NCBI RefSeq assembly: GCF_013395055.1
Contig: NZ_CP058349.1
Location: 3,347,501 to 3,411,500 of the forward strand
Source of the DNA: Pseudomonas sp. ABC1
GTDB taxonomy: Bacteria > Pseudomonadota > Gammaproteobacteria > Pseudomonadales > Pseudomonadaceae
Reading direction: 5' to 3'
Length of the DNA stretch: 64,000 nucleotides
In this document: piece after piece, positions 29,639 through 38,079 of the stretch
Numbering within the stretch: position 1 is the first letter of the stretch
Layout of the letters: each line of letters begins with the position of its first letter
Translations under genes and position numbers: made by a program
The notes under the pieces: model-generated
What the model was told of the DNA's origin: nothing
Seen by the model: the letters and a program-made list of their open reading frames with translations, nothing else
Databases searched by the model: none

Positions 29639-30114
29639 CTACCAAGTTCCCGATGACCGTTCAGGGCGCTCGCGCCCTGGAAGAAGAACTGGCCCACCTG
29701 ACCAAGGTGGTGCGTCCGAAGCTCAGTCAGGATATCGGCACCGCCCGCGAACTGGGTGATCTCAAGGAGAACGCCGAGTACCATGCCGCCCGCGAGCAGC
29801 AAGGCATGGTCGAGGCGCGTATCCGTGATATCGAAGGCCGTTTGCAGCATTCGGTGGTGATCGATGTCACCACCATTGAGCACACCGGCAAGGTGATTTT
29901 CGGCACTACGGTCGAGATCGCCAATGTCGAGACTGACGAAAGCGTGGTCTACCAGATCGTTGGCGAGGACGAAGCCGATATCAAGCAAGGCAAGCTTTCG
30001 GTGGGCTCGCCCATCGCTCGTGCCCTGATCGGCAAGACCGAGGGGGATGTGGCCACGGTCAAAACCCCGAGCGGTCTTGTCGAGTACGAGATCGTCGAGG
30101 TTCGCCATATCTGA
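29635..30114 (+). CDS. greA: transcription elongation factor GreA
   Basis: A 159-residue protein. The N-terminal coiled coil that enters the RNA polymerase secondary channel carries the acidic tip (ARELGDLKENAEYHAAREQQG). The C-terminal FKBP-like domain includes VGSPIARALIGKTEGD. It stimulates RNA cleavage by backtracked polymerase. The ATG overlaps the carB stop by four bases. Confidence 0.97.
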
Positions 30115-30526
30115 GTGGCTGAAAGGGCAGGCTGCCGTCGCCAGTTGGCAGCTTGCCCAGGCGCTCTGGGGCTGCGGGGTATGGCTGCTGCAGTTTGTGG
30201 TGCTGCCTTCCCTGCATGAGCTCGGCTTCGCGCCTCTGTTGATCGATGAGGTCGCGGCTGCGCTAAGGCCCTTGCTGTTGAGCTTCGCGGCCTTTTGTGT
30301 CCTGCTGCAGATGTTGATTCTGGTGCAAGTTCTGGGTCTTTCAGCGCTGCTGCGTGATCTGCGAGGGCAGTTGCTGTCCTTGGCTCTGCTGCTGACCGTG
30401 CTTCATTTTGTGCAGCGTGCCGTCTGGCCGAGCGAGCAAGGATTGTTGTTCAGTTATCTGGCGGTAGGTGGCTGCGGCTTGTTGCTATTGCTGCAGCCAG
30501 CGCCGAAGGCGCGTCGTGGCGGGTGA
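30047..30526 (+). CDS. DUF4149-like small inner-membrane protein
   Basis: The protein from about SEWLKGQAAVASWQLAQALWGCGVWLLQF onward is a four-helix membrane protein of the type found between greA and yhbY in pseudomonads. The ends of the helices are Leu-rich and the C-terminus is basic (PAPKARRGG). The start is unclear: the frame is open from an ATG at 30047, inside greA, but the conserved part begins near 30104 with no ATG. A TTG at 30077 is another candidate. It therefore overlaps greA by up to 68 bases. Function unknown. Confidence 0.65.
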   Translation: MWPRSKPRAVLSSTRSSRFAISEWLKGQAAVASWQLAQALWGCGVWLLQFVVLPSLHELGFAPLLIDEVAAALRPLLLSFAAFCVLLQMLILVQVLGLSALLRDLRGQLLSLALLLTVLHFVQRAVWPSEQGLLFSYLAVGGCGLLLLLQPAPKARRGG

Positions 30527-30579
30527 CATCCGAAGGCTGTGGCTTCATGCTGGAAAGCCCGAAGCCGCAACCTGAACCC

Positions 30580-30891
30580 TCAGCCCTGGAAACGGCTGAT
30601 ATTGGACAGTTGCCGGTTGGCCTTGGGATTGCGGCGATAGACCAGTGCGACCTTGCCAATGCTCTGCACCAGTTCGCAGCGGGCGGCGGCACACAGCTCT
30701 TCGACAATGGCCTGGCGCTCTTCTCGCTCACTCAGGCGCAACTGGATCTTGATCAGTTCGTGATCGTTCAGGGCGCGTTCCAGTTCAGCCAGTACACCTT
30801 CGCTCAGGCCGTTCTCGGCAACGGTCAGGACAGGCTTGAGGTGATGGCCAATGGATTTGTACTGTTTCTTCTGCTCGTTGTTGAGCGGCAT
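30580..30891 (-). CDS. yhbY: YhbY-type RNA-binding (CRM domain) protein
   Basis: A 103-residue protein from the ATG at 30891 (MPLNNEQKKQYKSIGHHLKPVL). It is a single CRM domain with the KPVLTVAENGLSEGVLAELERALNDHELIKI block, the GxxG-equivalent region and VYRRNP near the end. YhbY associates with pre-50S ribosomal subunits. It is divergent from rlmE, as in other gammaproteobacteria. The frame extends upstream to 31770, but that is antisense to rlmE. Confidence 0.93.
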   Translation of the reverse strand: MPLNNEQKKQYKSIGHHLKPVLTVAENGLSEGVLAELERALNDHELIKIQLRLSEREERQAIVEELCAAARCELVQSIGKVALVYRRNPKANRQLSNISRFQG

Positions 30892-30975
30892 AATTCGACC
30901 CTTCACGTCGGAACCCTTGAATAGTCGGCTAGTGTAACCGAGACACTCCGGGCCGCACAGAGATGAGGTAACAGC

Positions 30976-31599
30976 TTGGCACGTTCCAAGACCAGCCCGC
31001 GTTGGCTGAAAGAACATTTCGATGATCCTTATGTGAAGATGGCTCAGCGCGACGGCTATCGTTCGCGTGCCAGCTACAAGCTCCTGGAGTTGCAGGAGCG
31101 GGATCGCTTGCTGAGGCCAGGCATGACCGTGGTCGATCTTGGCGCGGCTCCGGGTGGCTGGTCGCAGGTGACCAGTCGCGTCATCGGTGACAAGGGGCGG
31201 CTGATCGCCTCGGATATCCTGGAGATGGACAGCATTGCCGATGTCACCTTCATCCAGGGGGATTTCACCGAGGATGCGGTTTTCGCGCAGATACTCGAGG
31301 CCATCGGCGATAACCGCGTGGACCTTGTGATTTCCGATATGGCCCCCAATATGAGTGGAGTGCGTGCCGTCGATCAGGCCAAGGCGATGTTTCTCTGCGA
31401 GCTGGCGCTCGATCTTGCGACGCGAGTCCTGCGCCCGGGCGGGGATTTCCTGATCAAGATATTCCAGGGGGAAGGGTTCGATACCTACCTCAAGGATGTA
31501 CGGCAAAGCTTCGACAAGGTGCTGATGCGCAAGCCGTTGTCGTCTCGTGATCGCTCCCGCGAGCAGTATCTGCTCGGGCGTGGTTTCAAGGCTGAATAG
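30976..31599 (+). CDS. rlmE: 23S rRNA (uridine-2'-O)-methyltransferase E
   Basis: A 207-residue RrmJ/FtsJ methyltransferase starting at TTG with GAGGT seven bases upstream. The SAM-binding motif is VVDLGAAPGGWSQ. The K-D-K-E catalytic tetrad can be traced to SRASYKLLEL, VISDMAPNMSG, GGDFLIKIFQGEGF and the C-terminal SREQYLLGRGFK. It methylates U2552 of 23S rRNA late in 50S assembly. It is followed by ftsH, the conserved rlmE-ftsH order. Confidence 0.97.
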   Translation: MARSKTSPRWLKEHFDDPYVKMAQRDGYRSRASYKLLELQERDRLLRPGMTVVDLGAAPGGWSQVTSRVIGDKGRLIASDILEMDSIADVTFIQGDFTEDAVFAQILEAIGDNRVDLVISDMAPNMSGVRAVDQAKAMFLCELALDLATRVLRPGGDFLIKIFQGEGFDTYLKDVRQSFDKVLMRKPLSSRDRSREQYLLGRGFKAE

Positions 31600-31809
31600 A
31601 ACCAGGCGCTGCTGATCGACTCTATGTTCCAGGGGCGTCAGGCAAGGTTCGCGGAGAGGCTTTTCGTGGATATATGCCGGGGCAGGATCTTCATATAGGG
31701 TTACAGACGACTTGTGCCTACGGATGCTCGTTGTGTAGTAAGTTAGGCCGGGCAAGCTGTTGGCCGTCATGCGCGCCGTCTAGGCAGAGCGCTCCAGAGG
31801 GTAGTTAAT

Positions 31810-33732
31810 TTGAACGACATGGCAAAAAACCTGATCCTGTGGCTGATCATCGCCGCCGTACTGGTCACGGTGATGAACAATTTCTCCAGCCCGAACGAGC
31901 CGCAGACGCTCAACTATTCGGACTTCATCTCGCAGGTCAAGGAAGGGCGTGTCGACCGTGTGACGGTCGATGGCTATGTGATCGTCGGCCGTCGTGCCGA
32001 TGGCGATACCTTCAGGACCATACGTCCGGCCATTCAGGACAACGGCCTGATTGGCGATCTGATCAACAACAATGTGGTGATCGAGGGTAAGCAGCCCGAG
32101 CAGCAGAGCATCTGGACACAGTTGCTGGTGGCCAGCTTCCCGATTCTGGTGATCATCGCCGTGTTCATGTTCTTCATGCGCCAGATGCAGGGCGGCGCGG
32201 GTGGCAAAGGTGGGCCGATGAGCTTCGGCAAGTCCAAGGCACGTCTGCTCTCCGAAGATCAGGTCAAGACCACCTTCGCCGACGTCGCCGGTTGCGACGA
32301 GGCCAAGGAAGAGGTCAGTGAGCTGGTCGAGTTCCTGCGCGATCCGGGCAAGTTCCAGCGCCTGGGTGGGCGCATCCCGCGTGGCGTGCTGATGGTCGGC
32401 TCTCCGGGTACCGGCAAGACGCTGTTGGCCAAGGCCGTTGCGGGCGAGGCCAAGGTGCCGTTCTTCACCATTTCCGGTTCTGACTTCGTTGAAATGTTCG
32501 TCGGTGTCGGTGCCAGCCGTGTACGCGACATGTTCGACCAGGCCAAGAAACATGCTCCTTGCATCATCTTCATCGATGAGATCGACGCAGTCGGTCGTCA
32601 TCGTGGCGCTGGCCTGGGCGGTGGTCATGACGAGCGCGAGCAGACCCTCAACCAGTTGCTGGTAGAGATGGACGGCTTCGAGATGAACGATGGCATCATC
32701 GTCATCGCCGCTACCAACCGTCCGGACGTGCTGGACCCGGCGCTGCTGCGCCCTGGTCGTTTCGACCGCCAGGTGGTGGTCGGTCTGCCGGACATCCGTG
32801 GGCGTGAGCAGATTCTCAAGGTACATATGCGCAAGGTGCCGGTCGGTGAAAACGTCGATCCCGCCGTCATTGCGCGCGGTACACCGGGCTTTTCCGGTGC
32901 CGACCTGGCCAACCTGGTCAACGAAGCCTCACTGTTCGCCGCTCGGGCTGGCAAGCGCCTGGTGGAAATGAAGGAGTTCGAGCTGGCCAAGGACAAGATC
33001 ATGATGGGCGCCGAGCGCAAGACCATGGTCATGTCCGAGAAAGAGAAGCTCAACACCGCATTCCACGAGGCTGGCCATGCCATCGTCGGCCGCCTGGTGC
33101 CCGAGCACGATCCGGTCTACAAGGTTTCCATCATTCCGCGTGGCCGTGCCCTGGGCGTGACCATGTTCCTGCCCGAGGAAGATCGCTACAGCCTGTCCAA
33201 GCGCGCGCTGATCAGCCAGATTTGCTCGTTGTTCGGTGGCCGTATCGCCGAGGAAATGACCTTGGGCTTCGAAGGGGTCACCACGGGGGCTTCCAACGAC
33301 ATCATGCGTGCCACTCAACTGGCGCGGAACATGGTGACCAAGTGGGGGCTCTCGGAGAAGCTCGGCCCGTTGATGTATGCGGAAGAGGAAGGCGAAGTCT
33401 TCCTTGGGCGTAGCGCCGGTAGCCAGTCGACCAATGTTTCGGGTGAAACGGCCAAGCTGATCGACGAGGAAGTTCGCAGCATCATCGACCAGTGCTATGC
33501 CACGGCCAAGCAGATTCTGGTGGATAACCGCGACAAGCTGGACGTCATGGCCGAGGCTCTGATGAAGTATGAAACGATCGACTCTGCCCAGATCGACGAC
33601 ATCATGGCTGGCCGCGAAGTGCGTGAGCCGCGCGACTGGGACGACGATGCCGGTGCGTCGGGTACTCCGCCTGTCCAGCCGCAGGAGCCTCGCCCGGATG
33701 CTCCGATTGGCGGGCCTGCAGGCGAGCATTGA
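31810..33732 (+). CDS. ftsH: ATP-dependent zinc metalloprotease FtsH
   Basis: About 640 residues. Two N-terminal membrane helices flank a periplasmic domain, followed by an AAA+ domain with Walker A GSPGTGKT (about 197-204; the usual second residue is Pro), Walker B CIIFIDEIDAVGR, the SRH region, and the M41 peptidase with HEAGH (about 419-423) binding zinc. It degrades membrane and short-lived soluble proteins such as LpxC and sigma-32. A TTG at 31810 has GAGGG eight bases upstream; the ATG at 31819 (MAKNLILW) is the alternative and the start used in related proteins. The C-terminus is Pro-rich. Confidence 0.97.
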   Translation: MNDMAKNLILWLIIAAVLVTVMNNFSSPNEPQTLNYSDFISQVKEGRVDRVTVDGYVIVGRRADGDTFRTIRPAIQDNGLIGDLINNNVVIEGKQPEQQSIWTQLLVASFPILVIIAVFMFFMRQMQGGAGGKGGPMSFGKSKARLLSEDQVKTTFADVAGCDEAKEEVSELVEFLRDPGKFQRLGGRIPRGVLMVGSPGTGKTLLAKAVAGEAKVPFFTISGSDFVEMFVGVGASRVRDMFDQAKKHAPCIIFIDEIDAVGRHRGAGLGGGHDEREQTLNQLLVEMDGFEMNDGIIVIAATNRPDVLDPALLRPGRFDRQVVVGLPDIRGREQILKVHMRKVPVGENVDPAVIARGTPGFSGADLANLVNEASLFAARAGKRLVEMKEFELAKDKIMMGAERKTMVMSEKEKLNTAFHEAGHAIVGRLVPEHDPVYKVSIIPRGRALGVTMFLPEEDRYSLSKRALISQICSLFGGRIAEEMTLGFEGVTTGASNDIMRATQLARNMVTKWGLSEKLGPLMYAEEEGEVFLGRSAGSQSTNVSGETAKLIDEEVRSIIDQCYATAKQILVDNRDKLDVMAEALMKYETIDSAQIDDIMAGREVREPRDWDDDAGASGTPPVQPQEPRPDAPIGGPAGEH

Positions 33733-33781
33733 TACCATCGGCCAGTCGGTTCATCCGGCTGGCCGTTCGCAAGGTCTGTAA

Positions 33782-34633
33782 ATGACGGAAGTAGTGCGTT
33801 CGACCCGGTTTGCCTTCGGCAATCGGGTCATCGATTTATCTCATCCGCATGTGATGGGTATCCTCAATATAACCCCTGACTCCTTTTCCGATGGTGGCCG
33901 CTTCGCTGTCCGTGATGCGGCGCTGCTGCATGCTCGCTCGATGGTCGAGGCAGGTGCGACCTTCATCGATGTCGGTGGCGAGTCGACCAGGCCGGGCGCG
34001 CGTCCGGTCTCGCCTACGGAAGAGCTGGAAAGGGTGGCGCCTGTGGTCGAGGCTATCGTGCGTGAGTTGGACGTGGTGGTGTCGGTCGATACTTCCACGC
34101 CAGCGGTCATGCGTGAAAGTGCTCGGCTTGGCGCTGGGTTGCTCAATGATGTGCGTTCGCTGCGGCGTGATGGTGCGCTGGACGCTGCTGCTGCCACCGG
34201 TCTGCCCGTTTGCCTGATGCATATGCTCGGTGAGCCGGGCGATATGCAGGACGACCCCGCTTATCTGGATGTCACTGCCGAGGTGAAGTCGTTCCTGTGC
34301 GAGCGCATGCTGGCATGTGAGGCGGCAGGCATTCCGGCAGACAGGATTCTGCTCGATCCTGGCTTCGGCTTCGCTAAGACCCTCGAACATAACCTGAGCC
34401 TTTTCAAACACCTGGAATCGCTGGGTGAGTTGGCGCGGCCTCTCCTGGTGGGGGTGTCGCGCAAGAGCATGATCGGGCGCGCCCTTGGGCGAGAAGTGCA
34501 TGAGCGTTTACCGGGCAGCCTTGCGCTGGCAGCGCTGGCGGTCGCGAAAGGGGCGAGTATCGTGCGTGTGCACGATGTGCCCGAAACGATCGATGTGGTT
34601 CGCATGATTGCCGCAGTAATGGCGGCGGAATAG
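33782..34633 (+). CDS. folP: dihydropteroate synthase
   Basis: A 283-residue TIM-barrel enzyme joining p-aminobenzoate with dihydropterin pyrophosphate in folate synthesis. Signatures: HVMGILNITPDSFSDGGRF, GGESTRPGA, LNDVRSL, LMHMLGEPGDMQDDPAY, RILLDPGFGFAKTLEHNL and VGVSRKSMIG. It starts 49 bases after ftsH and is followed 12 bases later by glmM, the usual gammaproteobacterial order. Confidence 0.98.
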   Translation: MTEVVRSTRFAFGNRVIDLSHPHVMGILNITPDSFSDGGRFAVRDAALLHARSMVEAGATFIDVGGESTRPGARPVSPTEELERVAPVVEAIVRELDVVVSVDTSTPAVMRESARLGAGLLNDVRSLRRDGALDAAAATGLPVCLMHMLGEPGDMQDDPAYLDVTAEVKSFLCERMLACEAAGIPADRILLDPGFGFAKTLEHNLSLFKHLESLGELARPLLVGVSRKSMIGRALGREVHERLPGSLALAALAVAKGASIVRVHDVPETIDVVRMIAAVMAAE

Positions 34634-34645
34634 GAAAGCTTCCCC

Positions 34646-35983
34646 ATGACGAGAAAATACTTTGGTACCGACGGCATTCGTGGTCATGTCGGCCATTTCC
34701 CCATTACTCCTGATTTCATGCTCAGGCTGGGTTGGGCGGCGGGCATGGCCTTTCGCAAACAGGGCAAGAGCCGCATCCTGATCGGCAAGGACACGCGGAT
34801 ATCGGGCTATATGTTCGAGTCGGCCCTGCAGGCCGGTCTGTCGGCTGCAGGGGCGGATGTGCTGCTGCTGGGGCCGATGCCGACCCCGGCCATTGCCTAC
34901 CTGGCGCGCACCTTCCATGCCGACGCCGGGATCGTCATCAGTGCGTCGCACAATCCGCATCATGACAATGGCATCAAGTTCTTCTCGGGCAAGGGCACCA
35001 AGTTGCCCGATGAAGTGGAACGGATGATCGAGGAGCTTCTGGATGCGCCCATGACCGTGGTCGATTCGGCGCACCTTGGCAAGGCTTCGCGCATCAACGA
35101 TGCCGCTGGTCGCTATATCGAGTTCTGCAAGAGCAGTGTGCCCACCAGTACGGATTTCTCCGGGCTCAAGGTGGTGCTGGATTGTGCCCATGGTGCGACC
35201 TACAAGGTTGCGCCCAGCGTATTTCGTGAGTTGGGCGCCGAGGTTGTGGTCACGGCGGCCGAGCCCGATGGCCTGAATATCAATGCCGGTGTCGGTTCCA
35301 CTCACATGGGGCATCTGCAGAAGGTGGTCGTGGAGCAGGGGGCTGACCTGGGCATCGCCTTCGATGGCGACGGGGATCGAGTGCTGATGGTCGATCATAC
35401 CGGTGCGGTGGTCGATGGCGACGAGTTGCTCTATATCATCGCCACGGACCTGCAGGAGCGCGATCGGCTGCCTGGTGGTGTGGTTGGCACGCTGATGAGC
35501 AACCTCGGGTTGGAATTGGCGCTCAAGGCACGTGATATCCCCTTTGCTCGCGCAGGCGTTGGCGATCGCTATGTGATGGCTGAAATGCTGGAGCGGGAGT
35601 GGGTGCTCGGCGGGGAAAACTCCGGGCATGTCATTTGTGCACAGCATACGACGACGGGGGACGCGATCATTGCTGCGCTACAGGTCATCCTGGCGTTGCG
35701 GCGTCGTGGGCAGACCTTGGCGCAGGAGCGTCTGGCATGGCACAAGTGTCCGCAAGTGCTGATAAATGTGCGCTTTTCTGGCGATGTCGACCCGGTCAAT
35801 CATTCGGATGTGCAGGCGGCCTGCGCTGAGGTGACGCGGAGCATGGCTGGGCGCGGTCGCGTGCTGTTGCGCAAGTCGGGTACGGAGCCGTTGGTGCGGG
35901 TGATGGTCGAGGGCGATGATGAAGCGGTGGTGCGAGCCCACGCCGAGCATCTGGCTGATATCGTTCGAGAAATTTGTTCGTGA
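34646..35983 (+). CDS. glmM: phosphoglucosamine mutase
   Basis: A 445-residue protein converting glucosamine-6-phosphate to glucosamine-1-phosphate for UDP-GlcNAc and cell-wall synthesis. It has FGTDGIRG at the N-terminus, the phosphorylated Ser (about S101) in VISASHNPHHDNGIKFF, the metal-binding AFDGDGDRVLMVD and the phosphate-binding RKSGTEPLVRVM near the end. All four domains and the normal length are present. Confidence 0.98.
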   Translation: MTRKYFGTDGIRGHVGHFPITPDFMLRLGWAAGMAFRKQGKSRILIGKDTRISGYMFESALQAGLSAAGADVLLLGPMPTPAIAYLARTFHADAGIVISASHNPHHDNGIKFFSGKGTKLPDEVERMIEELLDAPMTVVDSAHLGKASRINDAAGRYIEFCKSSVPTSTDFSGLKVVLDCAHGATYKVAPSVFRELGAEVVVTAAEPDGLNINAGVGSTHMGHLQKVVVEQGADLGIAFDGDGDRVLMVDHTGAVVDGDELLYIIATDLQERDRLPGGVVGTLMSNLGLELALKARDIPFARAGVGDRYVMAEMLEREWVLGGENSGHVICAQHTTTGDAIIAALQVILALRRRGQTLAQERLAWHKCPQVLINVRFSGDVDPVNHSDVQAACAEVTRSMAGRGRVLLRKSGTEPLVRVMVEGDDEAVVRAHAEHLADIVREICS

Positions 35984-36049
35984 TTGCCGCTTGCCAGCCG
36001 TGTTCCGCTTGAGTACCATCTGCGCCCACTTTGACCGACGAGGTAAAGC

Positions 36050-36805
36050 ATGCGTCGCCCACTGGTAGCTGGTAACTGGAAGATGAACGGTACCCGCTCG
36101 AGCGTCGCAGAGCTGACTCAAGGTCTGGTTCGGCAGGTATTGCCCGAGTCTGTGGATATTGCGGTGTTTCCGTCATTCATCCATGTCGATCTGGTCAGGA
36201 GTGCTCTGGCTGGTGCTCGGGTCTCCGTTGGTGCGCAGGATTGCGCGCAGGAGTCGGAAGCTGGTGCGCTTACAGGCGAAGTCAGTTCTGGGCAATTGTA
36301 CGAGCTTGGTTGTGAATGGGTTCTGGTTGGGCACTCCGAGCGTCGATTGATTGTTGGCGAAGATGATGGGGTGGTCAGTCGGAAGTTCGCGGCGGCGCTG
36401 GCGGGTGGTTTGAAGCCGGTTCTGTGTCTCGGTGAAACGCTTGAGCAGCGGCGTTCCGGGAAAACGCTGGATGTCGTGCTGGGTCAGTTGTGTCGTGTGA
36501 TTGAGGATCATGGTGTTTCGGTCTTCAATAATGCAGTGATCGCCTACGAGCCTGTCTGGGCAATCGGAAGCGGCCTGACCGCGACACCTGAAGAGGCTCA
36601 GGAAGTCCATGCTGCAATTCGTCGGTGTCTGGCGAATGAAGATGCGGCCGTGGCAGAGATTACAAGGCTTCTTTACGGCGGTAGCGTAAAGGCCGAGAAT
36701 GCCGCCGAGCTTTTTGCGATGGCGGATATCGATGGGGGGCTCGTAGGTGGTGCCTCTCTGAAAGCGGATGAATTTGGCGCGATCTGTCGCGCTGCAGGGA
36801 ACTGA
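36050..36805 (+). CDS. tpiA: triosephosphate isomerase
   Basis: A 251-residue TIM barrel interconverting glyceraldehyde-3-phosphate and DHAP. Catalytic residues are visible: Asn/Lys in AGNWKMNG, His in VGHSERR and Glu in AYEPVWAIG. The phosphate loop is YGGSVKAENA. Third-codon positions are noticeably richer in T than in carB, ftsH or glmM. secG follows with a 4-base gap. Confidence 0.98.
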   Translation: MRRPLVAGNWKMNGTRSSVAELTQGLVRQVLPESVDIAVFPSFIHVDLVRSALAGARVSVGAQDCAQESEAGALTGEVSSGQLYELGCEWVLVGHSERRLIVGEDDGVVSRKFAAALAGGLKPVLCLGETLEQRRSGKTLDVVLGQLCRVIEDHGVSVFNNAVIAYEPVWAIGSGLTATPEEAQEVHAAIRRCLANEDAAVAEITRLLYGGSVKAENAAELFAMADIDGGLVGGASLKADEFGAICRAAGN

Positions 36806-36809
36806 TCAG

Positions 36810-37190
36810 ATGTTGCAGACTGTCGTTATCGTAGTGCATCTGCTGGTTGCCATTGGTGTGGTCGCATTGGTGCTGCTGCAGCAGGGCAAGGGTGCTGATG
36901 CTGGTGCCTCGTTCGGTGCTGGTGCCTCTGGTACTGTATTCGGAAGCCAAGGTTCCACTACCTTTCTGAGTCGGTTTACTGCTATACTGGCCGCCGTTTT
37001 TTTCGTGACCAGTCTGGGCCTGGCTTTCTTCGCAAGCGAGCAGGCTGATCGGTTGTCTCAGGCGGGCTTGCCTGATCCGGCCGCTCTGGAGGTTCCCGCT
37101 GTTGCTCCTGTAGCAGGTGATGTACCTGTTCTGGAAGGTGGCAAGGGTGCTGCGGAGCAGGATGTTCCTCAAGTGGATGAGGTGAAGTAA
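36810..37190 (+). CDS. secG: preprotein translocase subunit SecG
   Basis: A 126-residue protein from the ATG at 36810. It has two membrane helices (about 3-20 and 55-75) joined by the family loop LLQQGKGADAGASFGAGASGT, then an Ala/Pro/Val-rich acidic tail. SecG assists protein export through SecYEG. Like tpiA it uses many T-ending codons. Confidence 0.95.
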   Translation: MLQTVVIVVHLLVAIGVVALVLLQQGKGADAGASFGAGASGTVFGSQGSTTFLSRFTAILAAVFFVTSLGLAFFASEQADRLSQAGLPDPAALEVPAVAPVAGDVPVLEGGKGAAEQDVPQVDEVK

Positions 37191-37197
37191 GGTTTTT

Positions 37198-37283
37198 GCC
37201 GAGGTGGTGGAATTGGTAGACACGCTACCTTGAGGTGGTAGTGGCCATAGGCTGTAGGGGTTCGAGTCCCCTCCTCGGTACCA
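37198..37283 (+). tRNA. tRNA-Leu (anticodon GAG)
   Basis: GCCGAGG acceptor 5' strand pairs with CCTCGGT before ACCA, and the 3' CCA is encoded. The anticodon loop TTGAGGT is set in the stem CTACC/GGTAG, and GTTCGAGTC gives the T-loop. The long variable arm, typical of class II leucine tRNA, accounts for the 86-base length. It lies 7 bases after the secG stop. Confidence 0.96.
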
Positions 37284-37292
37284 AACAAGCAG

Positions 37293-37315
37293 GCCCGCCT
37301 AGTGCGGGCTTTCTT
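37293..37315 (+). terminator. terminator after tRNA-Leu
   Basis: GCCCGC and GCGGGC separated by CTAGT, followed by TTTCTT. It probably ends the tpiA-secG-tRNA-Leu transcript. Confidence 0.7.
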
Positions 37316-37373
37316 GTATATGGGCTTTATTGATTTTTTAAGGCTTTGGTTGTACTATCTGCGCCCAGTTTGT

Positions 37374-37450
<77 letters not shown>

Positions 37451-37460
37451 GTTGATAATG

Positions 37461-37481
37461 GCCCCCTTGAGGGGTTTTTTA
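37461..37481 (+). terminator. terminator after tRNA-fMet
   Basis: CCCC-TTGA-GGGG followed by six T. It separates the tRNA from the rimP-nusA-infB operon, though partial read-through is common at this locus in other bacteria. Confidence 0.7.
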
Positions 37482-37574
37482 TTGGCTTGAGCCAGGTCGC
37501 CGGCATTTACAGGCGACTCCATGGATGGGCGTTTCGCCCATTTTTCATTTATACGGCATGCACGAGGGACTTCG

Positions 37575-38033
37575 ATGTCGAGCAAGCTAGAACAGTTGCA
37601 GGCCTTGTTGGCTCCGGTGGTCGAGGCGCTTGGCTTTCAGTGCTGGGGCGTGGAGTTCATCTCCCAGGGCCGGCATTCTCTGCTACGGGTCTATATCGAT
37701 CATGAAAACGGCATCCTGGTGGATGACTGTGAAAAGGTCAGTCGTCAGGTAAGCGGGGTTCTGGATGTCGAGGACCCGATCAGTACCGATTACACCCTGG
37801 AGGTTTCTTCTCCGGGTATGGACAGGCCTCTGTTCACGCTGGAGCAATATGCATTGCATGTCGGTGAACAGGTCAAGATCAAACTGCGCTCGCCCTTCGA
37901 AGGGCGGCGTAACTTCCAGGGTCTTCTGCGCGGTGTGGAAGAGCAGGACGTTGTCGTCCAGGTCGATGAGCATGAGTACCTGCTACCGCTCGACCTGATC
38001 GACAAGGGCAATATCATTCCCCGTTTCGAGTGA
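37575..38033 (+). CDS. rimP: ribosome maturation factor RimP
   Basis: A 152-residue protein with the two-domain RimP pattern: VVEALGFQCWGVEFISQGRHSLLRVYID, the DDCEKVSRQVSGVLDVEDPI block, LEVSSPGMDRPLF, and a C-terminal SH3-like domain. It is needed for 30S maturation. It heads the nusA-infB operon. Confidence 0.97.
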   Translation: MSSKLEQLQALLAPVVEALGFQCWGVEFISQGRHSLLRVYIDHENGILVDDCEKVSRQVSGVLDVEDPISTDYTLEVSSPGMDRPLFTLEQYALHVGEQVKIKLRSPFEGRRNFQGLLRGVEEQDVVVQVDEHEYLLPLDLIDKGNIIPRFE

Positions 38034-38079
38034 AGCGGTATCCGCAGACCCCAATGGATTGCGAAAGGCGAGGCGTACG

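Noticed and set aside
30580..31770. 396-residue frame including YhbY
   Set aside because: Only the last 103 residues match YhbY; the rest is antisense to rlmE.
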